Notes under the pieces: generated by a model
The model's database searches: none
Told to the model about the DNA's origin: nothing
The model's input: the letters and a program-made list of their open reading frames with translations, nothing else
In this document: positions 1 to 10,502 of the stretch, in pieces
Numbering within the stretch: position 1 is the first letter of the stretch
How the letters are laid out: the number at the start of each line of letters is the position of its first letter
Made by a program: the position numbers and the translations under genes
Source of the DNA: Anthostomella pinea
Lineage: Eukaryota; Ascomycota; Sordariomycetes; Xylariales; Xylariaceae
Assembly: GCA_963556695.1 (NCBI GenBank)
Contig: CAUWAG010000007.1
Location: 1,674,001-1,738,000, forward strand
Length of the DNA stretch: 64,000 nt
Reading direction: 5' to 3'

Positions 1-810
1 CCCACTCGTCCTAAGAAGCAGGGATCCGGCGACGACGCTACATCGAAGCCCATCGTTCCTGGACGCCCAAAGCCCCGGCCTTCGAAGCCAGCCTCACAGT
101 CTCAGGAACCCGAGGCGGCTACCAAGCAGAAGCCGGCGGTGCCGGCAAGACCCGTGGGTGGTAAGATCGCCGCGCTCCAAGCCGGCTTCATGTCCGACCT
201 TAACAATCGTCTGCGTCTGGGTCCTCAAGCTCCCAAGAAAGAAGAGACGACTGAACAAGAGGCTCCCAAGGAGAAGGAGAAGACACCTTTACCTGACGCA
301 AGGAAAGGTCGTGCCCGAGGCCCTCAGCGAAGAGCCCCGACCAAGAGCAAGAGTCCCAACCCTGGCACGGACGGTTCCACTCTGCCAACCGTGTCTGGCG
401 GCAAGCCTGTTCTCAGTTTCTCAATGACCCGTACACTGTTTAGTATTGATGAGGAAGGCACTGTCTCGGTAGACGACTTTGGTCCGGAAGCAGAGTCGAA
501 ACCGGTACTCCAGTCCAAGGTTGAAGAGATTCATCCTGAGGAACAACAGCCCGAGACTGCGGACGAGACAGAAGCTAAGCCTACTGAGATCAAGAACGAA
601 GGATCGGAAAGCAAGAAGCTGCAAAACGAATCAGAATCAACTGAACCCAAGCCCAACGAGAAGAGCGCAGATAAAGATACGGTCGAGGAGACGAAATCGC
701 TTGTCACCAATATGGCCGGTGAATCTATCTTGGAGGAGACGGTTCAGAAGAAACCGGGGGATGATGAGGTGAAAGAGGTGGAGAGTGCCAAGGACGAGGT
801 AATATCGTGA
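1..810 (+). CDS. AIM21-like protein, 3' part (5' end outside window)
   Basis: The frame is open from base 1 to a TGA at 808-810, so the start lies upstream; the last 269 residues are visible. The sequence is rich in Lys, Glu and Pro, with several proline/arginine-rich stretches (GRPKPRPSKP, VPARPVGGK) followed by a conserved-looking block GGKIAALQAGFMSDLNNRL, then KGRARGPQRRAP and an acidic, Lys/Glu-rich tail. This order resembles the C-terminal part of fungal AIM21 (altered inheritance of mitochondria 21). In yeast, Aim21 works with Tda2 at cortical actin patches and limits barbed-end assembly during endocytosis. The family call comes from recognition of the block, not an alignment. The alternative is another low-complexity SH3-ligand protein of the actin cortex. 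Confidence 0.7.
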   Translation, partial: PTRPKKQGSGDDATSKPIVPGRPKPRPSKPASQSQEPEAATKQKPAVPARPVGGKIAALQAGFMSDLNNRLRLGPQAPKKEETTEQEAPKEKEKTPLPDARKGRARGPQRRAPTKSKSPNPGTDGSTLPTVSGGKPVLSFSMTRTLFSIDEEGTVSVDDFGPEAESKPVLQSKVEEIHPEEQQPETADETEAKPTEIKNEGSESKKLQNESESTEPKPNEKSADKDTVEETKSLVTNMAGESILEETVQKKPGDDEVKEVESAKDEVIS

Positions 811-1509
811 TAACCTGATTGTTGGTGTGGTGAGAAGTGAGCGTCTGTTGTTGCTTTTTTATTCGGTATCTTCTGCATGCTGCCTTTCCTTTCATCTTCG
901 ATGGGGGAACCGCAGGATGGTGCTTGGGCCGAGACTTGTTTTTTCGCCAAGTTTGCTTCTAGATCACAGCAGCCTACAGAGTAACGACAGTCATTCGATA
1001 AAACGTCGACACAAGGGGGAGAAAAAGAAAAAGAAAGAAGAAGAACACAGACACGATCAGTCTAGTAGTAGACCATACTTTGCATAGCTTCCTGCCACAC
1101 TCCTTACCAACCGTGTAGATTCTGTTTTGGGCTAGATAAAGAAACACGTTGCTGGCTTGGGTTGATGCCTGTCCGGGTGCTGGTCTAGCTACCTGGCCAA
1201 CAGAAGTATGGCCGGCAAGACGCTTGCTCTGGTTTGATGAACATGTTTTGCCACAAGTGCATAGGTAACATCGGCCCCAATTCTGGTCTGAATGGCTCCG
1301 TTCGACATTGGCTTGGAGCATGTTGCTCGGGCATTGATGGGGGTTGTAATTGAATAGGGGTAGCCCCTCTGCTCCTCTAGAGCCCTGTAGAGTTGCTGAT
1401 GAAAGGAGGGCACCACTCACGGAACGGTACAGTAAGTCTTCGTTACGGTCAAAAAGATATAGCAACTAAGTATCATAGAAATATAGTTGACAGTTAAATG
1501 ATCCCTACC
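811..1509. other. Intergenic, convergent 3' ends
   Basis: This lies between the stop of the AIM21-like gene and the stop of the terpene cyclase on the other strand, so it should hold two 3' untranslated regions and terminators. A purine-rich stretch sits at about 1017-1048. I see no further gene. Open frames on the minus strand here have low-complexity, non-protein-like composition. Confidence 0.5.
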
Positions 1510-2767
1510 TTATGTATATCCGGCAGAGTCAGGCCCCATCAAGAGGGACGTCAAGCTCGGCTCCGCCCACTCGGCCAGATAGACGTGCGCGTCCTCCCAA
1601 GCCGCCTCATAGTAGCGGCGAAACGCCAAGCCCACGGCATCGTCGTCGTCGTTCCCCGCCCGCTGGTAGACCTCGCTCATCCTGTACCGCTCGTCGAGAA
1701 AGTACCACGTCACGTACCCATGCATGAAGCCCGTCAGGGTCCCGAACACGGCCAGCATCTGCCGCGCGACGCGGACCACGTTGCGCGTGAGCCTCCCGAG
1801 GGCCGCCTCGCGGCCGAGGCCGTCGACGTGGCAGTAGTTGTTGACGAGCCCGGTCTGGTCGTGCGCGATGTCGAACTCCTTGTAGAAGGAGAACAGGTCG
1901 TTGACCTGCGCCAGGTAGACGTCGATGGTGCTGGTGGCGACTGCGATCTCGGCCATGAGCCGCTGTTCGTCGAAGCTGGCCTTGGGGAATAGCGTGCCGG
2001 AGACAGACGGCCCGAGGCCGCTGAGCCGGCGTTGGAAGTCGGGGAATTCGCTGGAGCCGGGGTAGCCCTGGATGTTGTGCTGCTCGATCCAGCAGCCTTG
2101 GAAGTCTGTTGTGCGTGTGGAGTTAGTCGGTTTTGCGGTCGTTGTTTGGATCGTGACGAGATCGCCACGACATAAAGGCTAGGTATCGTACGTATGGCAC
2201 GATGAACACCTGCGAAGAAGGAAAAGAGTTCGTCGATATTTGATATTTGATATGAGAATTGGAAACCCCTAACTTACAGTCCACCACGCCCCGATAGATA
2301 TTCAGAGAGCAGAACGGCCCATAGTGCTCCAGCAGGACGGGCATATACGCATTCACCAGCCTCCACCAGGGGGACTTCTGCTCCGTGCCCGAAACCAGAT
2401 CCTGGACAAACGTTCCCATGACGCTGCGCGGGTCGGCGGCGGTGGCGTCGTCCAGCACCGTCTGGTACGTCCAGAAGATGGTCAGGACGGCCTGCAGGTC
2501 CGGGTTGATGTCGACCCATGCACACACCACCATCCGCGCCGTGGTGCGCAGCGCGGCCTCGAGCCGCTGCGGGCTGGTGGTCGAGCTGGTCGCCAGGGCG
2601 GCCTGGACGCGCGACTGCGCGAAGTGTTGTGCCCCGGCGCTGTAGGCGTGGCGCAGGCGGTGGGCGCGCTCGGCGTGGGTGTAGCTCGTGTCTTTGTGCT
2701 GGATCGCGTCGAGCAGCTGGACTACGTTGGTTAGGTAGGCGTTGAAGGGGAAACTGGCGTCGGCCAT
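1510..2767 (-). CDS. Sesquiterpene cyclase, trichodiene/longiborneol synthase type
   Basis: Two exons: 2278-2767 and 1510-2105. The intron at 2106-2277 has GTAAGT...CAG ends and splits the Tyr codon just before a conserved GCWIEQ block, giving 361 residues. Class I terpene synthase hallmarks are present: an Asp-rich motif LDDATAADP near residue 100 and the magnesium-binding NSE motif NDLFSFYKE, followed by the MHGYVTW block near the C-terminus. The family converts farnesyl diphosphate to a cyclic sesquiterpene. Relatives include trichodiene synthase (trichothecene pathway) and longiborneol synthase (culmorin pathway), and the sequence alone does not say which product is made. The Asp motif is one residue longer than the usual form. 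No other recognisable trichothecene-cluster gene lies in the window. The P450 and reductase nearby are candidate tailoring enzymes. Confidence 0.88.
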
Positions 2768-3923
2768 GGTGGGTGATGCGGCGAGGTAAGTTATGTAATG
2801 CAGATGGACGACCGGTACCAGTGGCTGGGGAAGGGGGGGAGCCCCTTTATAAGATGCCGACGCATGGGGTCGCTCATATATCTAACATAACCACTACATA
2901 TGGTAGGCGCAAGAGAGCAGCTGAACTCGTTCGTCCTTACCAGGTTCTCGTTGGATCCGGTGCCATCTCCAGCTGTTTACGCTGGTCTCACCAAGATCTG
3001 AAGATCTTCGCGCACGACCAAGCCACCTGTGTCAGGAAGCAGACAGGGAACAAAGGAACCATCTGTATATAGGTATACATGGCTTTCACGCTTGATTAGT
3101 ACTGCGCCTCTCTGCAGAACAACAGGTCATTATCCCCCTGCCACCCCCCATATGGTTTGCCTTCTGACAACCTGCGTCATTTGCACCTACTCGATGAGGC
3201 TCAGCACAGCCCTCACCGAAGCCACCGGTGTACCGGTATATATTTCACCGCGCCACCACCGTAAAGGGGTGTGAGGTTTCATGGTGTTTGTTGGATATTG
3301 TGTCCAGGGAAAGACCAATTGGGGGATTACGATGCCATCTTCAGCGCACGCCTTTCTCAGCCGAGGAGGCAGCACAGTTCCACGAGATACTCTGGGAGTG
3401 TTACCCATCCGCCTGACCGACTTTCCGGATGCTCTTATCCGGCTATCATGCCCATCACGTCGTAGAGTCGGTATGCGTCAAGGATGAACCTGGGTTCGAG
3501 GTGAAGTTGACGAAATGCTTCACGGCGACGATGAAGGCCGAGTTGACCAGATGATATTATGAGGAACAAATGCCTTACCTCCATTCCCCTGTGTCACGTA
3601 TCATGGCAGGTCTCAATGGTCATGTTGGGCACGTGAATCGACCGCTTACGGGGTGGTACTGGTCGTAAAATGGTCTACCCGGAAAAGGGGTTATCGTTAC
3701 AGGCTGTAAAATTTGTCAGTTCAGTTGGGCACCAGGAACGGGATCTCTTCATCGTCAACAATCAATGCACCCAAATGCGTACTACAAACGGCGTGAGATT
3801 GACAACAGCTGAGAATTTGATCTCTCCTCGTCTTGGTATACATGACCCGCACTGGTCTGCTCTGCGAGGCTGAACTGAACTGAGCTGAATGGAAATGTTC
3901 CCGTTGCATGGCAGTGCAGACCG
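2768..3923. other. Upstream region of the cyclase, no gene seen
   Basis: About 1.15 kb between the cyclase start codon and the target duplication of the LINE copy. It should contain the cyclase promoter. Small open frames occur on both strands, but none has a recognisable domain or plausible splice structure. Confidence 0.4.
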
Positions 3924-5531
3924 CACACGAGACAGAATGTTGTTGTTGTTGTAACTTTTAATGCAAGGGGGCCTGCCGCATAGCGGCGGCGCTGGGCCTC
4001 CAAAAGGGCGCGCGGGCGTGCTAGGCTAGGTCTTATACTATATACATACAGCTGCCCAGCTAGCAGGTCTCGTCCGTAAACAGCCACTGTATTTAAACAG
4101 CGGTTCCCATCGTGTCCCCCCTCCTCCGGGTGAGGGATGGTGCCGACGTCGTTCCCAATGCTTAGTTTCATAGCATATCCCCAAAATTAAATAGCTTGAT
4201 TCGCACTGCAAGGTAAGTTCTGCGGAGTTGGTGCTCCTGTTTCATATGGAAGTGCACCATAAAGGAAAGAGATTTAAAGTAGATCCCCCGGACGCCGCCC
4301 AAACAAAAAGAAAACCTATTACTCTCAATAACAAGGGCAGATGTCACTATATAATTTTGTGGCCATAAGTAATTCATAGTAACCTGTAGGAGTGTCTATA
4401 ATTTTATGCAAGTAGCGCTGTCATTCTGGTCTGGTAGGTCGCCGGGAGGGGCATGGGGGCCATTTCTTGAACTGCTTGATGGATTTCTGGCAGTGGACGA
4501 TGTGCTCCGGGGCTTTTTCTCTCCCGCAAGAACATTCGCGGATAGCGTCTGGGCGTCCAAACTTGTCATGATACCAGGCAAAGTCACCGTGCCCTGTACG
4601 GGTAGCGAGATAATGATGTAATGCTGGCCTTGTAAGCACCTGTAGCTCCTCGTGACAGCGCAGATGATAACCAAGGTTCCAGTCGTTGTAGCAAGACGAC
4701 AGTGTTGTTTGCGCCTTGTCCCACCATTTCTTACGAGCTGTAGCTCCTTTTATTCGCCATGGACTTGATGCCGTAAGCTGTGGGCGTACAGTCATCGTCG
4801 ATGTCAGGCAGCTTGGAGCCAGCCTTGGCCAGCCTGTCTGCAAGCTCGTTGCCTTTTATGTCACAGTGGCCAGGACACCATTTAACAGTGATGTCCCGGA
4901 TCTCCGCCGCAGCGTGGAACTTTAGGTAGGCCTATTGGCAGGAGACCGCGGCGTTGCTGCGGAGCCCCCAGATCGCTCCTGTGTTATCCACGCATACCCA
5001 GATCCGGCGCTGGCTCAGCTCTGGAGGGGCCTTGGTCACGTACTAGAGCCCTTTCCAGGCTCCTACTACCTCCGCATTGAATACGATGAAGCACGGGTGT
5101 AGGCGGCCCTTATTTGAGGCGAGGAGTTGCCCGCCTTGGTAAACCGCATAGCCGTATCCTATGTATGTTCTGTCCTTTGATCCGTCCGAAAAGACCACCA
5201 CATCCTCTGGGGACAGTGTTTGAAACCATGCTTTGAAGGGCTCTGCCGCCTGCTCTTTAGTTTGACCCCTTATTGGGTCGGCCCTGCAGTCCCTCGTGAA
5301 TCTTGGTGGCATTAATAAGGGCCGTTGCACTGGGGGTAGCATGCGTGCTACCACCTGGACTTTGGTCTTGGGTCGTTCAAACCCGCCCGCACCCCGGCCC
5401 CGTGTGATGGCCGGTAAGTCGATCCGCCTTGTGAGAGGGTGTAGCTTGTCCACAGTTCGAAGCCTGTACGCCAAGCGCCACAGGGCCTGGTCCAGAGCTG
5501 TCTCCGCCGTTGGGAGTCACACGAGACAGAA
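3924..5531 (-). mobile_element. 5'-truncated Tad/I-like LINE (copy 1) with 14-bp target duplication
   Basis: The element is 3938-5517, flanked by identical 14-bp repeats CACACGAGACAGAA at 3924-3937 and 5518-5531. Its 3' end on the minus strand is a short (CAA)n tail (GTT units at 3939-3952 on the plus strand). It keeps only the end of ORF2, the RNase H domain (VVFSDGSK near 5190) and the C-terminal Cys/His motif CSCGREKAPEHIVHC near 4510. It matches the 3' third of the full LINE at 32.6-40.8 kb, including the untranslated region. The reading frame is broken: at 5043-5045 a CAG of copy 2 is TAG, and near 4932 a TGG is TAG. Both fit C-to-T change in a CA context. It is a dead-on-arrival copy, 1,580 bp long. 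Confidence 0.9.
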
Positions 5532-5876
5532 GCGGTTCTGACTGGAGCATTTACAGACCAAGGGCATGAATAGAACCGTACTGGTAGTGTAATCGCTTTG
5601 GTGGATAGTCCAACAGCTATGTGTCGTCCATAGCTCTGTACAAATCAAAATCCGGCGTTCCCTGCCCTAGCCCTACCTAATAGGGGCTCACCGGGTAGAC
5701 GAATGTAAACGCTCAGACGAAAAAACGTCTTGGGGAAAATTGACCATGGCCTTCATTGACAATGATAGTACGCCCATGCATTCTTAACTTGAATCACCCA
5801 CGAGAAAGACTCCGTCTCGTGCCCCGGAGGACTCTCCTGCCCCGGTAGCTTTTCCCGACACCATGACGTCTGCTTT
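5532..5876. other. Short intergenic stretch
   Basis: 345 bases between the LINE copy and the 3' end of the reductase gene. It probably holds the reductase 3' untranslated region. No gene seen. Confidence 0.4.
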
Positions 5877-6998
5877 CTAAACGCCCATCTCGGCGACGGC
5901 CTTTCCCGCATCAAATGGTGCCAGTTCCTGGATCAGCTCGACCCAAAGCATGTCCGATAGCTCAGCCCCGTCGGGCGTGTTCGTGAGTGGCGCCATCCTA
6001 GTTCAGTCAGTGAGCAGACTCCGACGACGCGGGCTATACGGCAAGATGCGAGGCAGACGTGGCGAGACTCACGGCTTCAGCTTGCAGTGCATGAGGTACT
6101 GTCCATGCAGCTCTTCGCCATGCTTTACCGCGGCATCTGTCAATTCGCGGGCCCCGACTTTTGACGAGCGACTGACGATCCGGTTCGTTATGGCTTTCAT
6201 GATGCCGGGTATTCCCTTCATCGCGCGATACAGGTTCGTCCCCCGGCACAACCCGGGATTGACGGCCGTGACGACGGCCACGGACGGAGGGACACGCTTG
6301 GTGAGCTCGACGATGAATAGCTGACAGAGTAGTTTTGTCATGGCGTATCGCTGTGCAAAGTCCCATCTGACCGGCTGCTCATCGAGCGCGGCGAAGATAG
6401 GCGTCGTGAAATCCTCTTTGAAAGAGGCCCGGCTGTCGGCCGTGACCCAGACGACTCGGGTCGGCGTTCCGTCCTTCTTCTCCCTGAGGATTGGGAGGAG
6501 GAGTATGCAAAGCAAGGCATTGGATATGTAGTTGACCTGGAGCATATTCTCGTGCTTGGTGCTTGCATTCTGCTCGAAGTCGGAGTTTACAGCATCGGAG
6601 TTCAGGATGATATAATGAATGCGGTCGAGGGTCTTGACGCGGTCGACGAAGGAGGTGATGGAGTCGTAATTGGACAGATCGAGAGGCCAGACCTCAGTGG
6701 TGGTTCCAATCGACTTGCCGATGGTCAAGGTCAAGGCAACCTCTGCCGCTTTCAGCTTGGCTTCGTCCCCGGCGATGCAGGTGATGATCAAGCGGTCGAG
6801 ACCAAGCTTGAAGAGTTCGGTGCCACAGTGGAAGCCGAGTCCAGAGCTACCCCCAGTGATGATGGCTGTCTTGCCGCTGAGGTCGACATCGGCCGGGGAG
6901 ATGGCCGGTGGAGATGCTCGAAACCTTTGGCGGAGCAAGTCAACCACACTGATCTCCTTCTCAGGCGAGATGTTGGAGAGATAGGGATGAGTGGCCAT
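5877..6998 (-). CDS. Short-chain dehydrogenase/reductase
   Basis: Two exons, 6073-6998 and 5877-5997, separated by a 75-bp intron (5998-6072, GTGAGT...TAG). Ignoring the intron gives a premature stop; splicing adds a 39-codon tail ending at TAG 5877-5879, for a 348-residue protein. The Rossmann nucleotide motif TGGSSGLG is at residues 48-55 and the catalytic YAMTK near residue 217, with the partner Ser in WVTADSRAS. The position usually occupied by NNAG reads LNSDAVN, so the structural Ala-Gly is replaced. The family (light-dependent protochlorophyllide-reductase/retinol-dehydrogenase-like fungal SDRs) reduces or oxidises carbonyl/alcohol groups with NAD(P)(H). Substrate is unknown. Position beside the terpene cyclase suggests a tailoring role, but this is inference. 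Confidence 0.88.
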
Positions 6999-7655
6999 TG
7001 CGATGACGTATTGAGGTTGCCTGGTATGCCTTGGGAGGGAGATAGAACTGAAGCTGAAGATACACCTGATTGTGATGGTGAAGTTTATATTTGGGGGCTT
7101 GAGTTCCTTGACGTTCTTGTCTCGTTAAGTGCAGCATAGGCTAGAAGGCTATTGTTGTAAGAAGAAGCTCGAGGCTCGAGGCTCGAGGCTCGATGAGAGT
7201 GATGGGGGAGTACTTCATTGCCCCTGCAAATGCTCATTTTGCAGGTGCTGCGTAGCTCGCTCGTGCCACGCGGAATCTACGACCTACACAACGTAGGCTC
7301 GTAGGGCAAGTGAAAGCCAGGAGATAAGACGTGACTGGTAGGCGCGGAGTGCAGGTATTCCCTTTCATGTACTTCAAATACCGGTACTGCACCTTCCTCC
7401 CTATAAGTCAAGGTCTATCAGTCAAGGTGGACACTGAATGACTTCCTCTGTTACCAGCAAGCTTCGTCTCTCATGGTCCCGGAAATTATACAAGTAAGCT
7501 CACTGATATATATCGCACTCATCCTCAGGCGCGAACCGAAACGACAGCACAGCCGCCTGCTAGGGAGTCACGACGCACCAACGATTGGGCATAACATCGA
7601 GTGTCCTCTGCGCCGGTTCTGCGAGCCGGAGTCCGGCGTCGGCGTCGAACATTGC
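6999..7655. other. Intergenic region with a short CTCGAGG tandem repeat
   Basis: Upstream region of the reductase and downstream region of the HET gene. A 7-bp unit (GCTCGAG-type) is repeated about four times at 7169-7193. No gene with a recognisable domain was seen. Confidence 0.45.
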
Positions 7656-9626
7656 TCATCTTAGATGGAACCATTCAGCAGTGGTGTCCACGTCAATTCC
7701 GTCCAGCCGTTCGCCGTTCATGATACCGGCGACATAGCATTCACCGAGGAATAGATACTCCCCGGGTGTAGAGGTCGGCCGCAGGATGTATGGCGTGGAT
7801 CCACCGTACAGAATACACAGGATATCGTTTGTCTGCAAGCATGCCGGCCCAACCCCTATCTCCCCATTCTCTGCCACGAAAAATCTTTCAAAGTACGACC
7901 CAACGACTTCGAATTTGACATTGAAATCATCACATCGTTGGCGCGACCATATACGTATGACGCAGTCGCCCAGATCTGACCTAAGGGACGGATTACCACT
8001 GGCGAGGACCAATGCATCAACGACCACCCTCACCCAATGTTGAGTTTCCTGAACTACAGTTGATTCATCTGGGGGGGCGTCGGACAAAGACGGACTTGTA
8101 TCAAGTGCCAGCTGTATGAACTCCAAAGCTGCGTAGCATGCGGCGAAGTCATTGCGCTGCGCGCGCGCAGCGCTCGCTCGCGAAATGTTAGTGCACTCTT
8201 GAGCCAGCTTGGTCCAAGCCCAGCTGATAAATTTCGCAAACAAAAGGCCGGTCGGGACGGCTTCCTCGGTATCTCGTTCCATTACCAGGCACCTGAGAAA
8301 GACGTTTAAGAGACTTCCGTCGCACCTCTTCCTCGCAGCACCTGATTTGGTACAAAGCTCGTCAAAGAGCTCTTTGAGTAACAATAATGTAGGCGAGGCC
8401 CCCTTGTATCGGTTTGGGACCGAAGTACTGCATATGTGTCGCAGTACTCCCTTCTTTACTCCCTTAAGGGTCAAAGTTCTCCAGCTTGCACCGTCTTCCA
8501 CGTGGACCGCTTGGGAAGAGCCCGAAGCCGTAAATTTCCTCAGCCACAAGTAGGCACGATCACACCTAGTATCCCATCGGGGGGTCCACGTAGGGAAGTC
8601 GATATGGTCGGTATTTATTGCATTTACCAAAGAAAGCACGCGGAGGCTTCGCGAGCCTCTGATCACATATCTCGCAGCATCCGCATAGACCTGAGCCGCA
8701 GATTTGCGGTAATCCACGGAGATAGCCCCTCCATCGTCCGCAAGGCCAATCAGAGCATACACCTTGTCTCTAGGGTCCGTGGCTTCGAACCATCTCGCGT
8801 CCGTTAGCATGATCTCCTCCAACGTGGAGGGACGAAGCCTCCCGCGATACAGTGACGGGAGAAAGCCAAGCATCGGGCTCATCTTTCCATTTTCCAGGTA
8901 CTGGGCACCACAAGAGCTGAGAGCCGTCCAGTAGAAAGCCACCCTGAACAACTCCCAGTTGATCTGCGTGGCGCCCCAGAGCAGGCTCGCCTCTCTGGCC
9001 ATGACAATCTCCTGTATGACCCAGGCGCGCTTGAAGTAAGGAAGCTGCAGCATGTCGCCCATCGCACACCAGGAGGGATCATCCCAGAGCGGCAGCCCAT
9101 GCACGCGTAGGTACTCCTCGGGAGGAAACCTCTTCTCGCGGTAGACCTGGTGACGGCGCACAACGGCGCATATCTTGGCGATTAAGTCCTTAGCGAGCGG
9201 ACCCCGAGCACTGCCGTCGTCCTCCCCAAGCCAGGAAAGGACCCGATTGGCCTGCGAGTAGATGTCCCGCATGCGCTGCACCTGCTGCGAGCGTTCGTCG
9301 GTGTCGTGCTGATTGATGCAGATCTGGTCGATCCACAGCTCCCGCGGCCTGTCGCCCCAACGGAAAGCTCTGAGGGCCGTGTCGAGGCTTCCCGTGATAC
9401 GCAGGGCTCTCCCGGAGCATTCGAGCAACGCGGTGGGCGTCGTGGGCCCCCATGCGTAGCTGATGGCTTCGTAGGCGGGAGGCGCCGTCAACTCGTGGAC
9501 TGCAAGGCTGCCGCGGAGGGGTGCTGTCGTGATGCCGGGGTGGAGCGTTAGGATGCGGAAGTGGTTTGGGCTGGGCAAGCGATCCTGTTGGAATGATTCC
9601 ATTGTCTTTGGTGGCCTCGGGACCAT
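7656..9626 (-). CDS. HET-domain (heterokaryon incompatibility) protein 1
   Basis: A single open frame of 656 residues starting at ATG 9626; a second in-frame ATG eight codons later is also possible. The N-terminal HET domain (roughly residues 50-200) shows its landmarks: YEAISYAWG at 52-60, ELWIDQICINQ at 96-106, then QVQRMRDIYSQANRVLSWLG and a later RAWVIQEI block. The rest has no recognised domain. HET domains are the effector part of fungal non-self recognition (vegetative incompatibility) proteins and are related to TIR domains. No NACHT, WD or ankyrin partner domain is seen in this protein. Its partner and trigger cannot be read from sequence. Confidence 0.92.
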   Translation of the reverse strand: MVPRPPKTMESFQQDRLPSPNHFRILTLHPGITTAPLRGSLAVHELTAPPAYEAISYAWGPTTPTALLECSGRALRITGSLDTALRAFRWGDRPRELWIDQICINQHDTDERSQQVQRMRDIYSQANRVLSWLGEDDGSARGPLAKDLIAKICAVVRRHQVYREKRFPPEEYLRVHGLPLWDDPSWCAMGDMLQLPYFKRAWVIQEIVMAREASLLWGATQINWELFRVAFYWTALSSCGAQYLENGKMSPMLGFLPSLYRGRLRPSTLEEIMLTDARWFEATDPRDKVYALIGLADDGGAISVDYRKSAAQVYADAARYVIRGSRSLRVLSLVNAINTDHIDFPTWTPRWDTRCDRAYLWLRKFTASGSSQAVHVEDGASWRTLTLKGVKKGVLRHICSTSVPNRYKGASPTLLLLKELFDELCTKSGAARKRCDGSLLNVFLRCLVMERDTEEAVPTGLLFAKFISWAWTKLAQECTNISRASAARAQRNDFAACYAALEFIQLALDTSPSLSDAPPDESTVVQETQHWVRVVVDALVLASGNPSLRSDLGDCVIRIWSRQRCDDFNVKFEVVGSYFERFFVAENGEIGVGPACLQTNDILCILYGGSTPYILRPTSTPGEYLFLGECYVAGIMNGERLDGIDVDTTAEWFHLR

Positions 9627-9869
9627 TTCACGCGTTTGTACTCATGGTACCGTCCCGAGGGTGTATGACGTCGATGTATCTTGCGAGAATAGGTGACAAC
9701 CACCTTTGAGAAGCGGGCACTGCCCCGCCTCCAAGGGCTCCTTCACGTGCTCGTGTCTGGATGAAGATGAGCTGAGCTCACCCAGCAAGTACAGTTTTAT
9801 CCTTGAAATAATGTAACTGGCAGGGGCCCTTGAATACCTACAGCCATGCAATTATTGGCTCCCATCTCC

Positions 9870-10231
9870 CCGCAGTGGCCGCAATGCCCTCGGGGCAGAG
9901 CTCTGCATCGACACCTCGCATCGCCGCAGCACAGGCTTCAGCTACGGCGCCGTCATGTCCTACGCGATCGACTGGGCCCGCGCGAAACACTCCCGTGCCG
10001 TAGCCGTGCTGAGCGGCGGGCCGATCTCCGGGTGCGATGGCGGGAAGGGCCCGACCGCGTATTACGGCGACCGGGAGCAGGAGTGGTGAGCATGTTAAGA
10101 CGGTATATGAGGGCTGTTGCTACCCCGTTACGTGGGTTACTTTCGATGGGCAGCATACGCCGCAGCCGATGGATAGAGAGGCTACAACAACGTTTGCGGC
10201 GAATGATACGTGGGCTTTCTTTGACTAATTT
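9870..10231 (+). pseudogene. Feruloyl-esterase-like remnant
   Basis: Two pieces of a secreted feruloyl esterase/PHB-depolymerase-like alpha/beta hydrolase can be read. Frame 1, about 9873-10089, gives LCIDTSHRRSTGFSYGAVMSYA with the GxSxG nucleophile (Ser codon at 9940-9942), then AVAVLSGGPISGCDGG and a TGA at 10087-10089. A second frame, about 10095-10228, gives PVTWVTFDGQHTPQPMD (the His-containing C-terminal block) and ends TWAFFD with a stop. The stretch that normally links the two blocks is missing, the frame shifts, and no signal peptide or start is found. The family de-esterifies plant cell-wall phenolics; this copy cannot make a full enzyme. Confidence 0.65.
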
Positions 10232-10502
10232 GAACAAGAGTAGATAAGGGAGGGATGCGCAGAAAGCGGTGGGTGTGTTCGTGCTATATCATGCGCGTTT
10301 TCACTGTGTATCGTGGTGAATTTGAGGGTATCGATTTTCCAGGTTTGGGTTCTGATGTCTATGGATGAGAAATTCCGGCTTCGCATTCTAGGTTTATAGG
10401 TTGATCCACAGGCTCTAAAAAGGCCTGTTCAAGCGACTGTCTGCATCGGCAATCTATTTCTTTCGAGGTGTATGATAGTCCAATGATGCCGGTCTCTTAA
10501 GA

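Noticed and set aside
974..1465. 163-codon minus-strand open frame
   Set aside because: Lies in the convergent 3' region, starts and ends in low-complexity sequence, no domain, and no promoter-like context.
1498..1992. 164-codon plus-strand open frame across the cyclase
   Set aside because: It is antisense to exon 2 of the cyclase, whose protein has clear motifs; the frame is a by-product of high GC codon use.
1510..2767. Calling the cyclase a definite trichothecene-pathway gene
   Set aside because: Longiborneol synthases share the same fold and motifs, the Asp motif differs, and no other pathway-specific gene is in the window.
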